NCBI RefSeq assembly: GCF_001693515.2
Contig: NZ_CP042968.1
Span: 682,001-746,000 of the forward strand
DNA length: 64,000 nucleotides
Reading direction: 5' to 3'
DNA from: Bradyrhizobium paxllaeri
Lineage (GTDB): Bacteria > Pseudomonadota > Alphaproteobacteria > Rhizobiales > Xanthobacteraceae
The stretch's first letter is position 1; each line of letters starts with the position of its first letter. The notes beneath the pieces are model-generated. The model had not been told where the DNA came from and made no database searches. It worked only from the letters and a program-made list of their open reading frames with translations. A program made the position numbers and the translations under genes. Of this stretch, positions 33,607 through 42,882 are shown in pieces.

Positions 33607-34413
33607 GTGACTCAACCGCTGCTGATCGCACATCATGACGGGGCCGATTGGGTCACCCTCAATCGCCCGGACAGCCTCAACGCGCTCGATCCTTCGTTGA
33701 TCGACGCATTGAACACCTATTTCGAAGGCCTGCAACGCAACCGTTCCACCCGCGTCGTGGTGCTGAAGGGCGCCGGCGCCTCGTTCTGCGCCGGGCTCGA
33801 TCTGAAGCACGCGATGAAACGCCGCGCCGGCCAGCAGGAGCCGCCCGGCGTCACCGAGTCATTGGACTCGCAGCGGCGCATCGCCGACATCGTGATGCTG
33901 ATGCGGCGTTGCCCGCAGCCGATCATCGCGCTGATCCAGGGTGCGGCCGCCGGCGGCGGTTTTGCGCTGGCGCTTGCCGCCGACATCCGCATCGCCACCC
34001 GATCGGCGCGGATGAACTGCGCCTTCATCAAGCTCGGTCTCGGCGGCTGCGACATCGGCACCTCCTACTTCCTGCCGCGCCTCGTCGGCGTGTCGATCGC
34101 GTCCGAATTGATTCTCACCGGCCGCTTCATCGGCGCCGAGCGCGCGCTCGCGGTCGGTCTCGTTTCTGAAGTGGTTGAGGAAGGCGGGCTCGATGCCGCG
34201 GCCGAGCCTTACGTCGATGCGATGATAACGGCCTCGCCGGTGGGCTTAAGGCTCTCCAAGGAATGCCTCAACATGAGCGTTGATGCCGGCTCGATCGAAG
34301 CCGTGATCGCGATGGAAGACCGCAATCAGGTGTTGTGCAGCCGTTCCGAAGAATTCAGCGAAGGCATCAGGGCCTTCCTTGAGAAACGAAAGCCTGTCTA
34401 TATCAGGCGATGA
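33607..34413 (+). CDS. Enoyl-CoA hydratase/isomerase family protein
   Basis: This 268-residue crotonase-fold protein has WVTLNRPDSLNALDPSL near the N-terminus, the oxyanion loops GAGASFCAGLDLKHAM and IQGAAAGGGFALALAADIR, and then FIKLGLGGCDIGTSYFLPRLVG, where cysteine-aspartate replace the more usual glutamate. The end, IRAFLEKRKPVYIRR, is typical. The start is probably the GTG at 33607, which has CAGGGAG six bases upstream; an ATG at 33571 lies inside the preceding repeat. It belongs to the plus-strand operon with the SDR, the ligase and three acyl-CoA dehydrogenases and likely hydrates the enoyl-CoA made there. Confidence 0.88.
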   Translation: MTQPLLIAHHDGADWVTLNRPDSLNALDPSLIDALNTYFEGLQRNRSTRVVVLKGAGASFCAGLDLKHAMKRRAGQQEPPGVTESLDSQRRIADIVMLMRRCPQPIIALIQGAAAGGGFALALAADIRIATRSARMNCAFIKLGLGGCDIGTSYFLPRLVGVSIASELILTGRFIGAERALAVGLVSEVVEEGGLDAAAEPYVDAMITASPVGLRLSKECLNMSVDAGSIEAVIAMEDRNQVLCSRSEEFSEGIRAFLEKRKPVYIRR

Positions 34414-34453
34414 CGACAAGATCCGCAAAGGACCGAATTCCGGGAGACGCAAT

Positions 34454-36325
34454 ATGGGTGGGAGTGCAGCGAAGGTGCTGACAAAGCCGGCCTTCCGCAA
34501 GATCGAGTGGCTGCCGCGCGACATCGCGGTCGAGCGTCGTCCTGATGGCGTCGTCATCCTGAAGTCGCGCATTCCGCTGCAGCCTTACGAGAAGCACATT
34601 CCGGCGTCGCTCGCGAAATGGGCGAGCGAGGCGCCCGAGCGTATCTGGCTGGCGCAGCGTGGCGGCGCCGACCGGCAATGGCGGAAAGTTTCCTACGGCG
34701 AAGCCAAGCGCATCGTCGACGGTCTGACGCAGGGCTTGCTCAATCTCGGCCTCGGCGAGGGCCGTCCCGTCGCAATCCTCTCCGGCAACTCCATCGAACA
34801 CGCGCTGATGACGCAGGCCGCAATGCAGGCGCGCGCTCCCGCAGCGCCAGTGTCGCCGGCCTATTCGCTGATGAGCCAGGATCATCTCAAGCTCAAATAT
34901 CTCTTCAACCTGATCAAGCCTGCGGTGGTGATGGTGCAGGACGGGCCGACCTTCGAGAAGGCCTTGAAGGCGCTCGATCTCACCGGCGTCACCGTCGTGC
35001 ACGTGTTGCGGCCGTGCGAGGGTATCAAGAGCCTGTCGTTTACCGATCTCGCCGCCACGCCGGTAACGAACGCAGTCGAGGAATCGATCGCGAAGATCAC
35101 ACCGCAGACGATCGGCAAGCTGCTGTTCACCTCGGGCTCGACCGGCATGCCCAAGGCCGTCATCAACACGCAGGAAATGATGTGCGCCAATGCGGCGATG
35201 ATGATGCAGGTCCGCCCGCGCGATCCCAACGGGCCGACCTCGATCGTGCTGGACTGGATGCCGTGGAATCACACCATGGGCGGCAACGCTGCGTTCCATC
35301 CGATCCTGGTCGATGGCGGCACGCTCTATATCGACGACGGTCGGCCGATGCCGGGCCAACTCGAGGAGACCCTCCGCAATCTCCGCGAGGTTTCGCCGAC
35401 CTATTATGCCAACGTGCCCGCAGGCTACGCGGCGCTGGCGGCGGCGATGGAGCAGGACGACGCGCTGTGCCGCAGCTTCTTCAAAAACCTCTCCATCATG
35501 GGCTATGGCGGCGCGCGGCTGCCTGACGATCTCTACGATCGCATGCAGGCGCTGGCGGTGAAGGCCACCGGCGAGCGCATCGTGTTCTATACGGGCTGGG
35601 GCTCGACCGAGACCGCGCCGACCTCGACCGGCACCTATTGGGACACCGAGCGCGTCGGCCTGATCGGCCTGCCGTTCCCCGGCGTCGAACTGAAGCTGGT
35701 GCCGTGCGGCTCGAAATACGAGCTCCGCCTGCGCGGCATCAACGTCACGCCTGGCTATTTCGGCCAGCCTGATCTGACGAAGAAGATGTTCGACGAGGAA
35801 GGCTTTTACTGCATCGGCGATGCCGGCGTGTTCGTCGATGACAGCGATCCGCTGCAGGGCATCATCTTCGCCGGCCGCGTCGTCGAGGACTTCAAGCTGA
35901 CCACAGGCACTTTTGTGCACGTCGGCTCGCTGCGCACGGATGCGATCGCGGCTGCGACACCCGTCGTGCACGACGCGCTGGTCGCAGGACAGGATCGCGA
36001 ATTTATCGGACTGCTCGCCTGGCCCAATCTGCATGCCTGCCGGCAAATCGTTGGTAATCCCGATGCGGCGTTTGAAGAGGTGATCAAGCATCCCGAGGTG
36101 ATCGCCTGCCTCAAGCGCGGGCTGGAAGCGCACAACGCCTCTACTACCGGCAGCAGCATGCGGATCGCGCGCGCCATGCTGATGGCCGAGCCGCCCTCGA
36201 TCGACGGCAACGAACTCACCGACAAGGGCTACATCAACCAGCGCGCCGGCCTCGAACGCCGCGCCGCGCTGGTGGAGAAGCTTTACGCCGACAAGCCCGG
36301 CGAAGATGTGATTGTGCTGCAATGA
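34454..36325 (+). CDS. Feruloyl-CoA synthase-like AMP-dependent ligase
   Basis: This 623-residue ANL ligase matches the feruloyl-CoA synthase (Fcs) group in length and motifs: VAILSGNSIEHALMT, SPAYSLMSQDHLKLKY, the P-loop LFTSGSTGMPKAVINTQ near residue 226, DWMPWNHTMGGN, GWGSTETAPTST and a C-terminal part ending in DKGYINQRAG. Such enzymes activate ferulate, p-coumarate or caffeate with ATP and CoA. GGGAG lies before ATG 34454; codons upstream overlap the hydratase end. It shares all these motifs with the partial ligase at 63079. In this operon it stands between an enoyl-CoA hydratase and acyl-CoA dehydrogenases, so its acid may be a phenylpropanoid that is beta-oxidised. Confidence 0.87.
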   Translation: MGGSAAKVLTKPAFRKIEWLPRDIAVERRPDGVVILKSRIPLQPYEKHIPASLAKWASEAPERIWLAQRGGADRQWRKVSYGEAKRIVDGLTQGLLNLGLGEGRPVAILSGNSIEHALMTQAAMQARAPAAPVSPAYSLMSQDHLKLKYLFNLIKPAVVMVQDGPTFEKALKALDLTGVTVVHVLRPCEGIKSLSFTDLAATPVTNAVEESIAKITPQTIGKLLFTSGSTGMPKAVINTQEMMCANAAMMMQVRPRDPNGPTSIVLDWMPWNHTMGGNAAFHPILVDGGTLYIDDGRPMPGQLEETLRNLREVSPTYYANVPAGYAALAAAMEQDDALCRSFFKNLSIMGYGGARLPDDLYDRMQALAVKATGERIVFYTGWGSTETAPTSTGTYWDTERVGLIGLPFPGVELKLVPCGSKYELRLRGINVTPGYFGQPDLTKKMFDEEGFYCIGDAGVFVDDSDPLQGIIFAGRVVEDFKLTTGTFVHVGSLRTDAIAAATPVVHDALVAGQDREFIGLLAWPNLHACRQIVGNPDAAFEEVIKHPEVIACLKRGLEAHNASTTGSSMRIARAMLMAEPPSIDGNELTDKGYINQRAGLERRAALVEKLYADKPGEDVIVLQ

Positions 36326-36344
36326 AAACGACGCTCTCTCCATC

Positions 36345-36448
36345 CGTCATTCCGGGATGGTCCGAAGGACCAGACCTCAGATGCGCAATTGCGCATCGGG
36401 GAATCTCGAGATTCCGGGTTCGATGCTCCGCATCGCCCCGGAATGACG
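36345..36448. repeat. Dispersed inverted repeat, family D
   Basis: CGTCATTCCGGGATGG opens and CCCCGGAATGACGG closes the element, with AATCTCGAGATTCCGGG and GATGCTCCGCATC between. It lies between the ligase and the first of three acyl-CoA dehydrogenase genes. Confidence 0.88.
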
Positions 36449-36485
36449 GCAAACAAATAACAGCAAGCCAAGAAGGTAAGCCGCC

Positions 36486-37613
36486 ATGAACTTCGATTTC
36501 TCCGACGACCAGAAACAGATGCGCGACGCGGCGAGGAAGTTCCTCGCCGAACAGTGCCCGCCGAAAGCCGTTCGCGAGGTGCTCGACGGCAAGGCCGCCT
36601 ATGACAAGAAGCTGTGGCAGGGGCTCGCCGAGATGGGCTTCCTCGGCGTTGCGATCCCCGAAGAATTCGGCGGCGCGGGCGCCGGCCATCTCGAGCTCTG
36701 CGTGATCGCCGAAGAAATGGGCCGCGCCAACGCGCCGGTGCCGTTCTCCTCCACCGTCTACCTCGCCGCCGAAGCGTTGCTGCTGGCCGGTTCTGACGCG
36801 CAGAAGCGGAAATGGCTGCCGAAGATTGCCTCGGGCGAGGCGATCGGTACGCTGGCGCTGTTCGAGGGCAAGGGCAATCCGTCGTCCAAGGCGATCAAGC
36901 TGCAGGCTTCCGGCGGTACGCTGTCAGGCGTGAAGAAGCCGGTGCCGGACGGCGCGATTGCCGATTTCGCCGTCGTCGCCGCGCGCACCGGCTCCTCGGG
37001 GCGCGATTCCGACATCTCGCTGTTCCTGGTCGACCTCAAGGCCGGCGGCGTGGAGGTGAAGTCGCTGACCAATGTCGATCCGACAAGGGGGCAGGCCGAG
37101 CTCGCCTTCAAGAACGCCAAGGCCGAACCGCTCGGTGCGGCCGGCGAAGGCTGGAGTATCCTCACGCAAGTGCTGGACCGCGCTGCCGTGCTGCTCGCGT
37201 TCGAGCAGGTCGGCGGCTCCGACCGTGCGCTGGAAATGGGCCGCGACTATGCGCTCGATCGTATCGCCTTCGGCCGGCCGATCGGCTCGTTCCAGGCGGT
37301 GAAACACATCCTCGCCGATATGTATGTCTCGGCGACGCTGGCGCGCTCGAACTGCTATTACGGCGCCTGGGCGCTCTCGACCAACGCTTCCGAATTGCCG
37401 GAGGCCGCAGCGGCCGCGCGCATCAGCGCGACGCAGGCGTTCCAGCACTGCTCCAAGAACAACATCCAGGTGCACGGCGGCATGGGTTTCACCTGGGAGT
37501 TCGACTGCCACATGTACTATCGCCGTGCTAACGCCACAGCGCTGACGCTCGGCAGCCTGTCGTACTGGGAAGATCAGTTGATCGACCGCATGCGCAAGAA
37601 GAACGCGGCTTGA
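36486..37613 (+). CDS. Acyl-CoA dehydrogenase, short subunit
   Basis: The 375-residue flavoprotein fold protein begins MNFDFSDDQKQMRDAARKF and has FLGVAIPEEFGGAGAGHLEL, a middle beta domain whose usual TE-x-GxGSD loop is replaced by FEGKGNPSSKAIKL, and QVHGGMGFTWEFDCHMYYRRA near the end. The lack of the standard flavin-binding loop and of the YEGT block suggests that it is the non-standard partner in a heteromeric acyl-CoA dehydrogenase, as described for steroid side-chain enzymes. Two further acyl-CoA dehydrogenase genes follow immediately. GAAGG lies in front of the ATG. Partner assignment is inference. Confidence 0.87.
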   Translation: MNFDFSDDQKQMRDAARKFLAEQCPPKAVREVLDGKAAYDKKLWQGLAEMGFLGVAIPEEFGGAGAGHLELCVIAEEMGRANAPVPFSSTVYLAAEALLLAGSDAQKRKWLPKIASGEAIGTLALFEGKGNPSSKAIKLQASGGTLSGVKKPVPDGAIADFAVVAARTGSSGRDSDISLFLVDLKAGGVEVKSLTNVDPTRGQAELAFKNAKAEPLGAAGEGWSILTQVLDRAAVLLAFEQVGGSDRALEMGRDYALDRIAFGRPIGSFQAVKHILADMYVSATLARSNCYYGAWALSTNASELPEAAAAARISATQAFQHCSKNNIQVHGGMGFTWEFDCHMYYRRANATALTLGSLSYWEDQLIDRMRKKNAA

Positions 37614-37616
37614 TGA

Positions 37617-37699
37617 GTCATTCCGGGGCGATGCGAAGCATCGAACCCGGAATCTCGAGATTCCGGATCGACCCGCTTCGCGGCTCGTCCGGAATGACG
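37617..37699. repeat. Dispersed inverted repeat, family D
   Basis: GTCATTCCGGGGCGATGCG and GTCCGGAATGACGG are the ends; ATCTCGAGATTCCGG is inside. It fills the gap between the first and second acyl-CoA dehydrogenase genes. Confidence 0.87.
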
Positions 37700-37715
37700 G
37701 ACGAGAGGATAGAAC

Positions 37716-38963
37716 ATGAACTTCGACGACACCCCGCAGGAAGCCGCATTCCGCGCCGAGGCCAAGGCGTGGATACAAGCCAACGCGCCGAAGCAATATG
37801 AGGAAGAACTTCGCAAATCCTCTCTCGGCCGAACCGTCCTCAAGGGCGCCAATATTCTGGAGGTCGCAAAGGCCTGGCAGAAGAAGAAGGCCGATGCCGG
37901 CTGGGCCTGCCTGCACTGGCCGAAGGAATATGGCGGCCGCGGCGCTTCACCGATCGAGCGCGTGATCTGGCAGCAGGAAGAGGGGCCGTTCGGCAAGCTT
38001 TCCGGCATGTTCATCATCGGCCATGGCATGTGCGGGCCGACCATGATGGCGTTCGCCGGCGAAGAGCAGAAGCGCAAATATCTGCCGCCGCTGGCGTCAG
38101 GTGAAAAGGTCTGGTGTCAACTATTCTCCGAACCCGCCGGCGGCTCCGACGTCGCAGGGCTCCGTACCCGCGCCGAGAAGAAGGGCGACGACTGGATCAT
38201 CAACGGCCAGAAGATCTGGACCTCGGGCGCGCATTATTCGGACTACGGCATTTTGCTCACGCGAACCGATCCGACCGTGCCGAAGCACAAGGGGCTCACC
38301 ATGTTCTTCCTGGACATGAAGAGCCCCGGCGTCGAGGTGCGGCCGATCAAGCAGGCGAGCGGCCAGTCCGACTTCAACGAGGTCTACTTTACCGACGTGA
38401 AGATTCCGGATTCGCAGCGGCTCGGCGCCGTCAATGACGGCTGGAACGTTTCGCTGACGACGCTGATGAACGAGCGCATGTCGATCGGCGCCGGCGTCGC
38501 GACCGGTTTTCCCGAACTGTTCGATTTCTGCAACAGCCTGATGCTGGAGGATGGGCCGGCGATCGAAGACCGCAGCGTCCGTTCCAGGCTGGCGAACTAT
38601 GCCGTGAAGGCGAGTGGGCTGCGATACACCAGCATGCGCGCGATCTCGGCGCTATCGAAGGGCGAGCGGCCGGGGCCGGAAAATTCCATCGGCAAACTGG
38701 TGGCGGGATCGATGGTGCAGGAAGTCGCGATGTACGCGCTGGACCTGCAGGGCGCCGCCGGCGTGTTGAGCGGGCCGGAGGACGCCGAAGTTGCCGGCAA
38801 ATTCCAGGCGATGCTGCTGCGCGCGCCCGGCACCCGCGTCGAGGGCGGCACCGACGAGATCATGCGCAACATCATCGCCGAGCGCGTGCTCGGTTTGCCC
38901 GGCGATATCAGGGTCGACAAGGACGTGCCGTTCAACCAGATCCCGACCAAGGGAAGGGCGTAG
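37716..38963 (+). CDS. Acyl-CoA dehydrogenase, long subunit, copy 1
   Basis: This 415-residue acyl-CoA dehydrogenase has MNFDDTPQEAAFRAEAKAWI, then CLHWPKEYGGRGASPIE, the flavin loop QLFSEPAGGSDVAGLRTRA, GQKIWTSGAHYSDYG and the C-terminal GGTDEIMRNIIAERVLGLPGD. By alignment the IYEGT-type glutamate of medium-chain enzymes is glycine here, so the base must be elsewhere, as in several bacterial FadE types. It is closely related along its whole length to the next gene; by eye about three quarters of positions are identical. GAGAGGA precedes the start. It belongs to the TetR-island operon and probably introduces the double bond into the acyl-CoA. Confidence 0.9.
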   Translation: MNFDDTPQEAAFRAEAKAWIQANAPKQYEEELRKSSLGRTVLKGANILEVAKAWQKKKADAGWACLHWPKEYGGRGASPIERVIWQQEEGPFGKLSGMFIIGHGMCGPTMMAFAGEEQKRKYLPPLASGEKVWCQLFSEPAGGSDVAGLRTRAEKKGDDWIINGQKIWTSGAHYSDYGILLTRTDPTVPKHKGLTMFFLDMKSPGVEVRPIKQASGQSDFNEVYFTDVKIPDSQRLGAVNDGWNVSLTTLMNERMSIGAGVATGFPELFDFCNSLMLEDGPAIEDRSVRSRLANYAVKASGLRYTSMRAISALSKGERPGPENSIGKLVAGSMVQEVAMYALDLQGAAGVLSGPEDAEVAGKFQAMLLRAPGTRVEGGTDEIMRNIIAERVLGLPGDIRVDKDVPFNQIPTKGRA

Positions 38964-38967
38964 TTAT

Positions 38968-39007
38968 CGTCATTCCGGGTTCGCGCCAAGGCGCGCCCCG
39001 GAATGAC
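38968..39007. repeat. Short dispersed repeat, family D
   Basis: CGTCATTCCGGGTTCGCGCC and GGCGCGCCCCGGAATGACA form a compact hairpin between the two duplicated acyl-CoA dehydrogenase genes. Confidence 0.85.
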
Positions 39008-39026
39008 AAGAAAAAAGGAAGCCGCC

Positions 39027-40271
39027 ATGAACTTCGACGACACCCCGCAGGAAGCCGAGTTCCGCGCTACCGCCCGCAAATGGATCGAGGCCAACGCCCC
39101 GAAGCAATATGAGGCGGAGCTGTCAAAATCCTCGCTCGGCCGTATCCGGCTGGAGAAGGAAGAGATCGTCGATGTCGGCAAGGCCTGGCAGAAGAAGAAG
39201 GCCGAAGGCGGCTGGGCGTGTTTGCACTGGCCGAAGGAATATGGCGGCCGCGGCGCGACGCCGATCGAGAAGGTGATCTGGCAGCAGGAAGAGGGTGTCT
39301 ACGGCAAGCTGACGCAGCCGTTCCAGATCGGCGAAGGCATGTGCGGGCCGACGGTGATGGCGTTCGGCAGCGAGGAGCACAAGCGCTACTATTTGCCGAA
39401 GCTTGCGTCCGGCGAGCACATCTGGTGCCAGTTGTTCTCCGAGCCGGCCGGCGGCTCCGACGTCGCGGGCCTGCGCACGCGGGCGGAAAAGAAGGGCGAC
39501 AACTGGATCGTCAACGGCCAGAAGATCTGGACCTCGGGCGCGCACTATTCCGACTACGGCCTTTTGATCACGCGCACCGATCCCAACGTGCCGAAGCACA
39601 AGGGCCTGACGATGTTCTTCCTCGACATGAAGAGCAAGGGCGTCGAGGTGCGGCCGATCAAGCAGGCCAACGGCATGCAGGAATTCAACGAGGTCTATTT
39701 CACCGATGTCGTGATCCCGGACAGCCAGCGTCTCGGCGCGGTCGGCGACGGCTGGAACGTGTCGCTGACCACGCTGATGAACGAGCGCATGTCGATCGGC
39801 TCGCGGCTCGCGACCGGCGTCCCCGAGATGTTCGAATTCTGCTCGAATCTCATGCTCGAGGATGGGCTCGCGATCGATGATCCCGCGGTGCGCTCCAAGC
39901 TCGCGAGCTGGGCGGTGAAGTCGAACGGGCTGAAATACACCAGCTACCGCGCGATCTCCTCGCTGTCGAAGGGCGAGCGGCCGGGTCCGGAAAATTCCAT
40001 CGGCAAGCTGGTGTCGGGCATGATGCTGCAGGACATCGCGGCTTACGCGATGGATCTGCAGGGCGCGGCCGGCGCGCTGACCGGCACGGATGAGGAAATG
40101 GTTCACGGCCAGTTCCAGCAGATGCTGCTGTCTTCACCGTCGATGCGCATCGCCGGCGGCACGGATGAAATCCTGCGCAACATCATCGCCGAGCGCGTGC
40201 TTGGTTTGCCGGGCGACATCCGCGTCGACAAGGACGTGCCGTTCAACAAGATCCCGACCAAGGGACGGTAG
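39027..40271 (+). CDS. Acyl-CoA dehydrogenase, long subunit, copy 2
   Basis: The 414-residue protein is a tandem paralogue of the preceding gene: the blocks CLHWPKEYGGRGATPIE, QLFSEPAGGSDVAGLRTRA, WTSGAHYSDYG, NERMSIGS and SKGERPGPENSIGKL recur, and both end in VDKDVPFN-K/Q-IPTKGR. Differences cluster in the residues lining the expected acyl pocket (for example VYGKLTQPFQIGEGMCG against PFGKLSGMFIIGHGMCG), which would fit different acyl specificity or a heteromer. The block near the C-terminus reads IAGGTDEILRN where copy 1 has VEGGTDEIMRN. ATG 39027 with AAGGAAG is the start; the eight codons before it belong to the repeat. The nitroreductase gene follows after two bases. Confidence 0.9.
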   Translation: MNFDDTPQEAEFRATARKWIEANAPKQYEAELSKSSLGRIRLEKEEIVDVGKAWQKKKAEGGWACLHWPKEYGGRGATPIEKVIWQQEEGVYGKLTQPFQIGEGMCGPTVMAFGSEEHKRYYLPKLASGEHIWCQLFSEPAGGSDVAGLRTRAEKKGDNWIVNGQKIWTSGAHYSDYGLLITRTDPNVPKHKGLTMFFLDMKSKGVEVRPIKQANGMQEFNEVYFTDVVIPDSQRLGAVGDGWNVSLTTLMNERMSIGSRLATGVPEMFEFCSNLMLEDGLAIDDPAVRSKLASWAVKSNGLKYTSYRAISSLSKGERPGPENSIGKLVSGMMLQDIAAYAMDLQGAAGALTGTDEEMVHGQFQQMLLSSPSMRIAGGTDEILRNIIAERVLGLPGDIRVDKDVPFNKIPTKGR

Positions 40272-40273
40272 CC

Positions 40274-40987
40274 ATGGACGCAAAAGCGCCGAAGGCGCGC
40301 CATTCGACCGCCGATCGCATCGGCGTGCTCGAAGAGCTCCTGAACGAGCGCTACTCCGTGCGCGCATTCCAGCCCCGCGAGGTGCCGCGCGCGACCATCG
40401 AGCAGATCTTGAAGGTAGCGCAGCGCACGGCGTCCTGGTGCAACAGCCAGCCCTGGCAGGTGCTGATCGCGAGCGGCGAGGCCAAGGAGGCGTTTCGCAA
40501 GGCGATCTATGCCGAGGCGGCCTCCGGCGCCAGGGACGACCACGACTTCAGGCCGCCGCGCGAATATCTCGGCGTCTATCTCGAGCGCCGTCGCGAGAGC
40601 GGCTTTCAGCTCTACAACACACTCGGCATCGCGCGCGGTGACAAGATGGGCTACGCCAAGCAGGCGCTGGAGAACTACAATTTCTTCGGCGCGCCGCATG
40701 TCGCGATCATCCACACCGACGAGCCGCTCGGCATCTACGGCGCGGTCGATTGCGGCGCCTATGTCTCGAACTTCATGCTGGCGGCGCAGGCGCTCGGCCT
40801 CGGCACGATACCGCAGGCCGCGCTGGCGCGGCATTCCGGGCTGATCCGGCGACACTTCAAGCTGGCCGATGATCGCAAGGTGGTCTGCGGCATTTCCTTC
40901 GGCTTTGCCGATCATTCCCACAAGATCAACAGCTACCGCACCTCGCGCGCAAGCGTGGGGGATACGGTGACATTCGTGGACGAGTAA
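40274..40987 (+). CDS. Nitroreductase family FMN protein
   Basis: This 237-residue protein belongs to the FMN-dependent nitroreductase fold. Typical blocks are RYSVRAFQPREVPRATIEQILKVAQRTASWCNSQPWQVLIA at the N-terminus (FMN-binding R/S and N-x-Q-PW) and AVDCGAYVSNFMLAAQALGLGTIPQAA in the second half. Related enzymes reduce nitroaromatics, quinones, enoates or act in cofactor chemistry. The start lies two bases after the acyl-CoA dehydrogenase stop, so it is the last gene of the operon and may process an intermediate or recycle flavin. The specific reaction is unknown. Confidence 0.88.
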   Translation: MDAKAPKARHSTADRIGVLEELLNERYSVRAFQPREVPRATIEQILKVAQRTASWCNSQPWQVLIASGEAKEAFRKAIYAEAASGARDDHDFRPPREYLGVYLERRRESGFQLYNTLGIARGDKMGYAKQALENYNFFGAPHVAIIHTDEPLGIYGAVDCGAYVSNFMLAAQALGLGTIPQAALARHSGLIRRHFKLADDRKVVCGISFGFADHSHKINSYRTSRASVGDTVTFVDE

Positions 40988-41007
40988 CTCGTCGTAGACG
41001 CCACAAA

Positions 41008-41053
41008 CTCGTCATGCCCGGACGTGATCTGGACAAGCCCGGCCATGACGAGA
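41008..41053. repeat. Short dispersed repeat, family G
   Basis: CTCGTCATGCCCGG and CCCGGCCATGACGAG face each other. A longer relative is at 48680-48783. It marks the end of the long plus-strand operon and the 3' end of the convergent ankyrin gene. Confidence 0.75.
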
Positions 41054-41063
41054 GAGTTGCGCT

Positions 41064-42704
41064 TCAAGCTTCGCGCCCCAGCAATTCCTCGGCGACGTCG
41101 TCGGAGAATTGCCTTCGCACGCGCGCGACCATTGCGTGTTCGGATTCGCCGGCGATCGCAATGGCACCGGGCATGCCATGGTCGCACAGTGCGCGTGCAC
41201 AGCCGGCCCAGTCGCCGCCTTCGACTGGCTCGTTGAGGGACGCCCATGACAGCGTGCCGCAAGCATTGTCCCCGAAGCCATGCCGCTCGGTCCACTCAGC
41301 GCCGTGTTCGAGCAGAAAACGCGTCAGGCCGGCATTGCCGCGGAATACCGCTTGGTTGAGCGCAGATGCATCCCAGTCGCCGCCGCGCACCGCGATCGGC
41401 CAGCCGAGCGTGACCATCAGCTTCACGACGTCATCGGCGCCGGCCGCGGCCATGTCAGGCAGCAATCGCAATTGCGCCGGCGACAGCGAGGCCGGCAGGT
41501 CGCGCCGCCGGGCTTGAATCGCGCGCGCCTCGGCTTCATCGCCGCGCGCACACGCGGCGATGAAGCGCTCTTCGTCGGAGATGTCAGGTTCGCCGGCTGG
41601 CCCGCGCAGCAGCGCCGCGGCATCGGAGAGGCCGAACCGCAGCGCCAGCCGGTAGGGACTGACATCGGCAGCGGTCGGCCGCACCGGGTCGGCGCCGGCT
41701 TCCAGCAGCGCCATCACGTGACGCGGCCGCCTTCGGTAGATCGCCCAGGCCAAAGGCGAGCCCCAATCCGTCAGCGGCGGATTTTGCGCCGGCTCGTTCG
41801 CATCGCCGCCATGCTGCAGCAGCAGTTTCAGCGCGGCGTCGTCCTCGAGGTCGATCGAGCGGTAGATCGCGTTGCTCCCGGCAATGCGTGCGCCGTGCTC
41901 CAGCAGCAGGCGCGTGCATGCCGGATTTTCCAGCGAGTGATAAAGCGATTCACCGTCATTGGGATTGGCGCCGGCATCGAGCAGCAGCTTCGTCAGCACC
42001 GGATCATGGTTGCTGCCGGCCGCGCCGTAGAGCGTCGAGAGCGGGCAGCTCTGGTCCGGCTCGGCCAGCGAGCCCGGCGGCCAGCGGCTGAAAATGTGCT
42101 GGTTGACGTCGGCACCATCAGCGATCAGCAATCGCGCGCTGGCGTGCAGGCGCTGGCGAAATTCGTCCACGCGCGAGAGGCTCGAATGCGCAATCGCCAA
42201 CAGCGGCGGCAATCGCAGCGGGCCGCCGGGACGATTAACCCACGCCGGATCGGCCTCCGTCGCCCGCCGCAGCGCGCCTTCGTCGCCGATCGCGCAGGCG
42301 AGCCAGGGATCGCCTGCGATCAGGTCGGGATCGTCAGCCAGGATCCGCAGCGCGACGCGCGGGTTGGCGCGGTTCACCGTGCCGCTGACATCGCCGGAAT
42401 AGAGGAGCTGCGCCCAGTGCAGGACGCGGGCGTCGCGCTTGTCGCGTGCCGCCATCTGCACTTCGACGTATTGCTTCAGGTCGGGCCAGGACACAAAGCC
42501 ATGCTCGCGCGCGATGCATGATTGCGCGTCGTGCAGGCGAAGTTCGAGGGAAGCAATATCCCCATCGCTACGGCCGGAAGCTACCGGCAGTGCGCTGCGC
42601 AGCCGCACCATCGTTGCCGCGTCGCGGCTTCGATAGAGACGGATCAATTGCTTGGCTTGCTTTTTCAGATGATCGAGATTCAGTCGATCGGGTGATCGGT
42701 CCAT
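41064..42704 (-). CDS. Ankyrin repeat domain-containing protein
   Basis: This 546-residue soluble protein consists largely of ankyrin-type repeats, which act as protein-binding surfaces. Recognisable repeat blocks include LLIADGADVNQHIFSRWPPG, LTKLLLDAGANPNDGESLYHSL, TRLLLEHGARIAGSNAIYRSI, LKLLLQHGGDANEPAQN, VMALLEAGADPVRPTAADVSPYRLAL and TRFLLEHGAEWTERHG. The N-terminal 100 residues (LDHLKKQAKQLIRLYR, then REHGFVSWPDLKQYVE) form a separate helical region known in other ankyrin proteins of soil bacteria. GGAGGTG precedes the ATG. There is no signal peptide or membrane segment, so it probably acts in the cytoplasm. No partner is suggested by the neighbours. Confidence 0.88.
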   Translation of the reverse strand: MDRSPDRLNLDHLKKQAKQLIRLYRSRDAATMVRLRSALPVASGRSDGDIASLELRLHDAQSCIAREHGFVSWPDLKQYVEVQMAARDKRDARVLHWAQLLYSGDVSGTVNRANPRVALRILADDPDLIAGDPWLACAIGDEGALRRATEADPAWVNRPGGPLRLPPLLAIAHSSLSRVDEFRQRLHASARLLIADGADVNQHIFSRWPPGSLAEPDQSCPLSTLYGAAGSNHDPVLTKLLLDAGANPNDGESLYHSLENPACTRLLLEHGARIAGSNAIYRSIDLEDDAALKLLLQHGGDANEPAQNPPLTDWGSPLAWAIYRRRPRHVMALLEAGADPVRPTAADVSPYRLALRFGLSDAAALLRGPAGEPDISDEERFIAACARGDEAEARAIQARRRDLPASLSPAQLRLLPDMAAAGADDVVKLMVTLGWPIAVRGGDWDASALNQAVFRGNAGLTRFLLEHGAEWTERHGFGDNACGTLSWASLNEPVEGGDWAGCARALCDHGMPGAIAIAGESEHAMVARVRRQFSDDVAEELLGREA

Positions 42705-42882
42705 CAGACACCTCCGTGCGTGACATCGCCGACGGCCCGCAAAACCGGCTGCACAAAGGCTCTAGATGTCGCTCGAAAGCTTGCAAGTGGGTTCAACCCT
42801 TCCCGCGGGCCCGGGAGCGGCTTGCACCGCAGGCGCCACAATATGGCCGCCGCGGGCAGGGGTCAACGCATCAGGCACGCGG

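Noticed and set aside
34403..36343. 646-codon minus-strand open frame
   Set aside because: It mirrors the feruloyl-CoA-synthase-like gene exactly and shows no protein family features.
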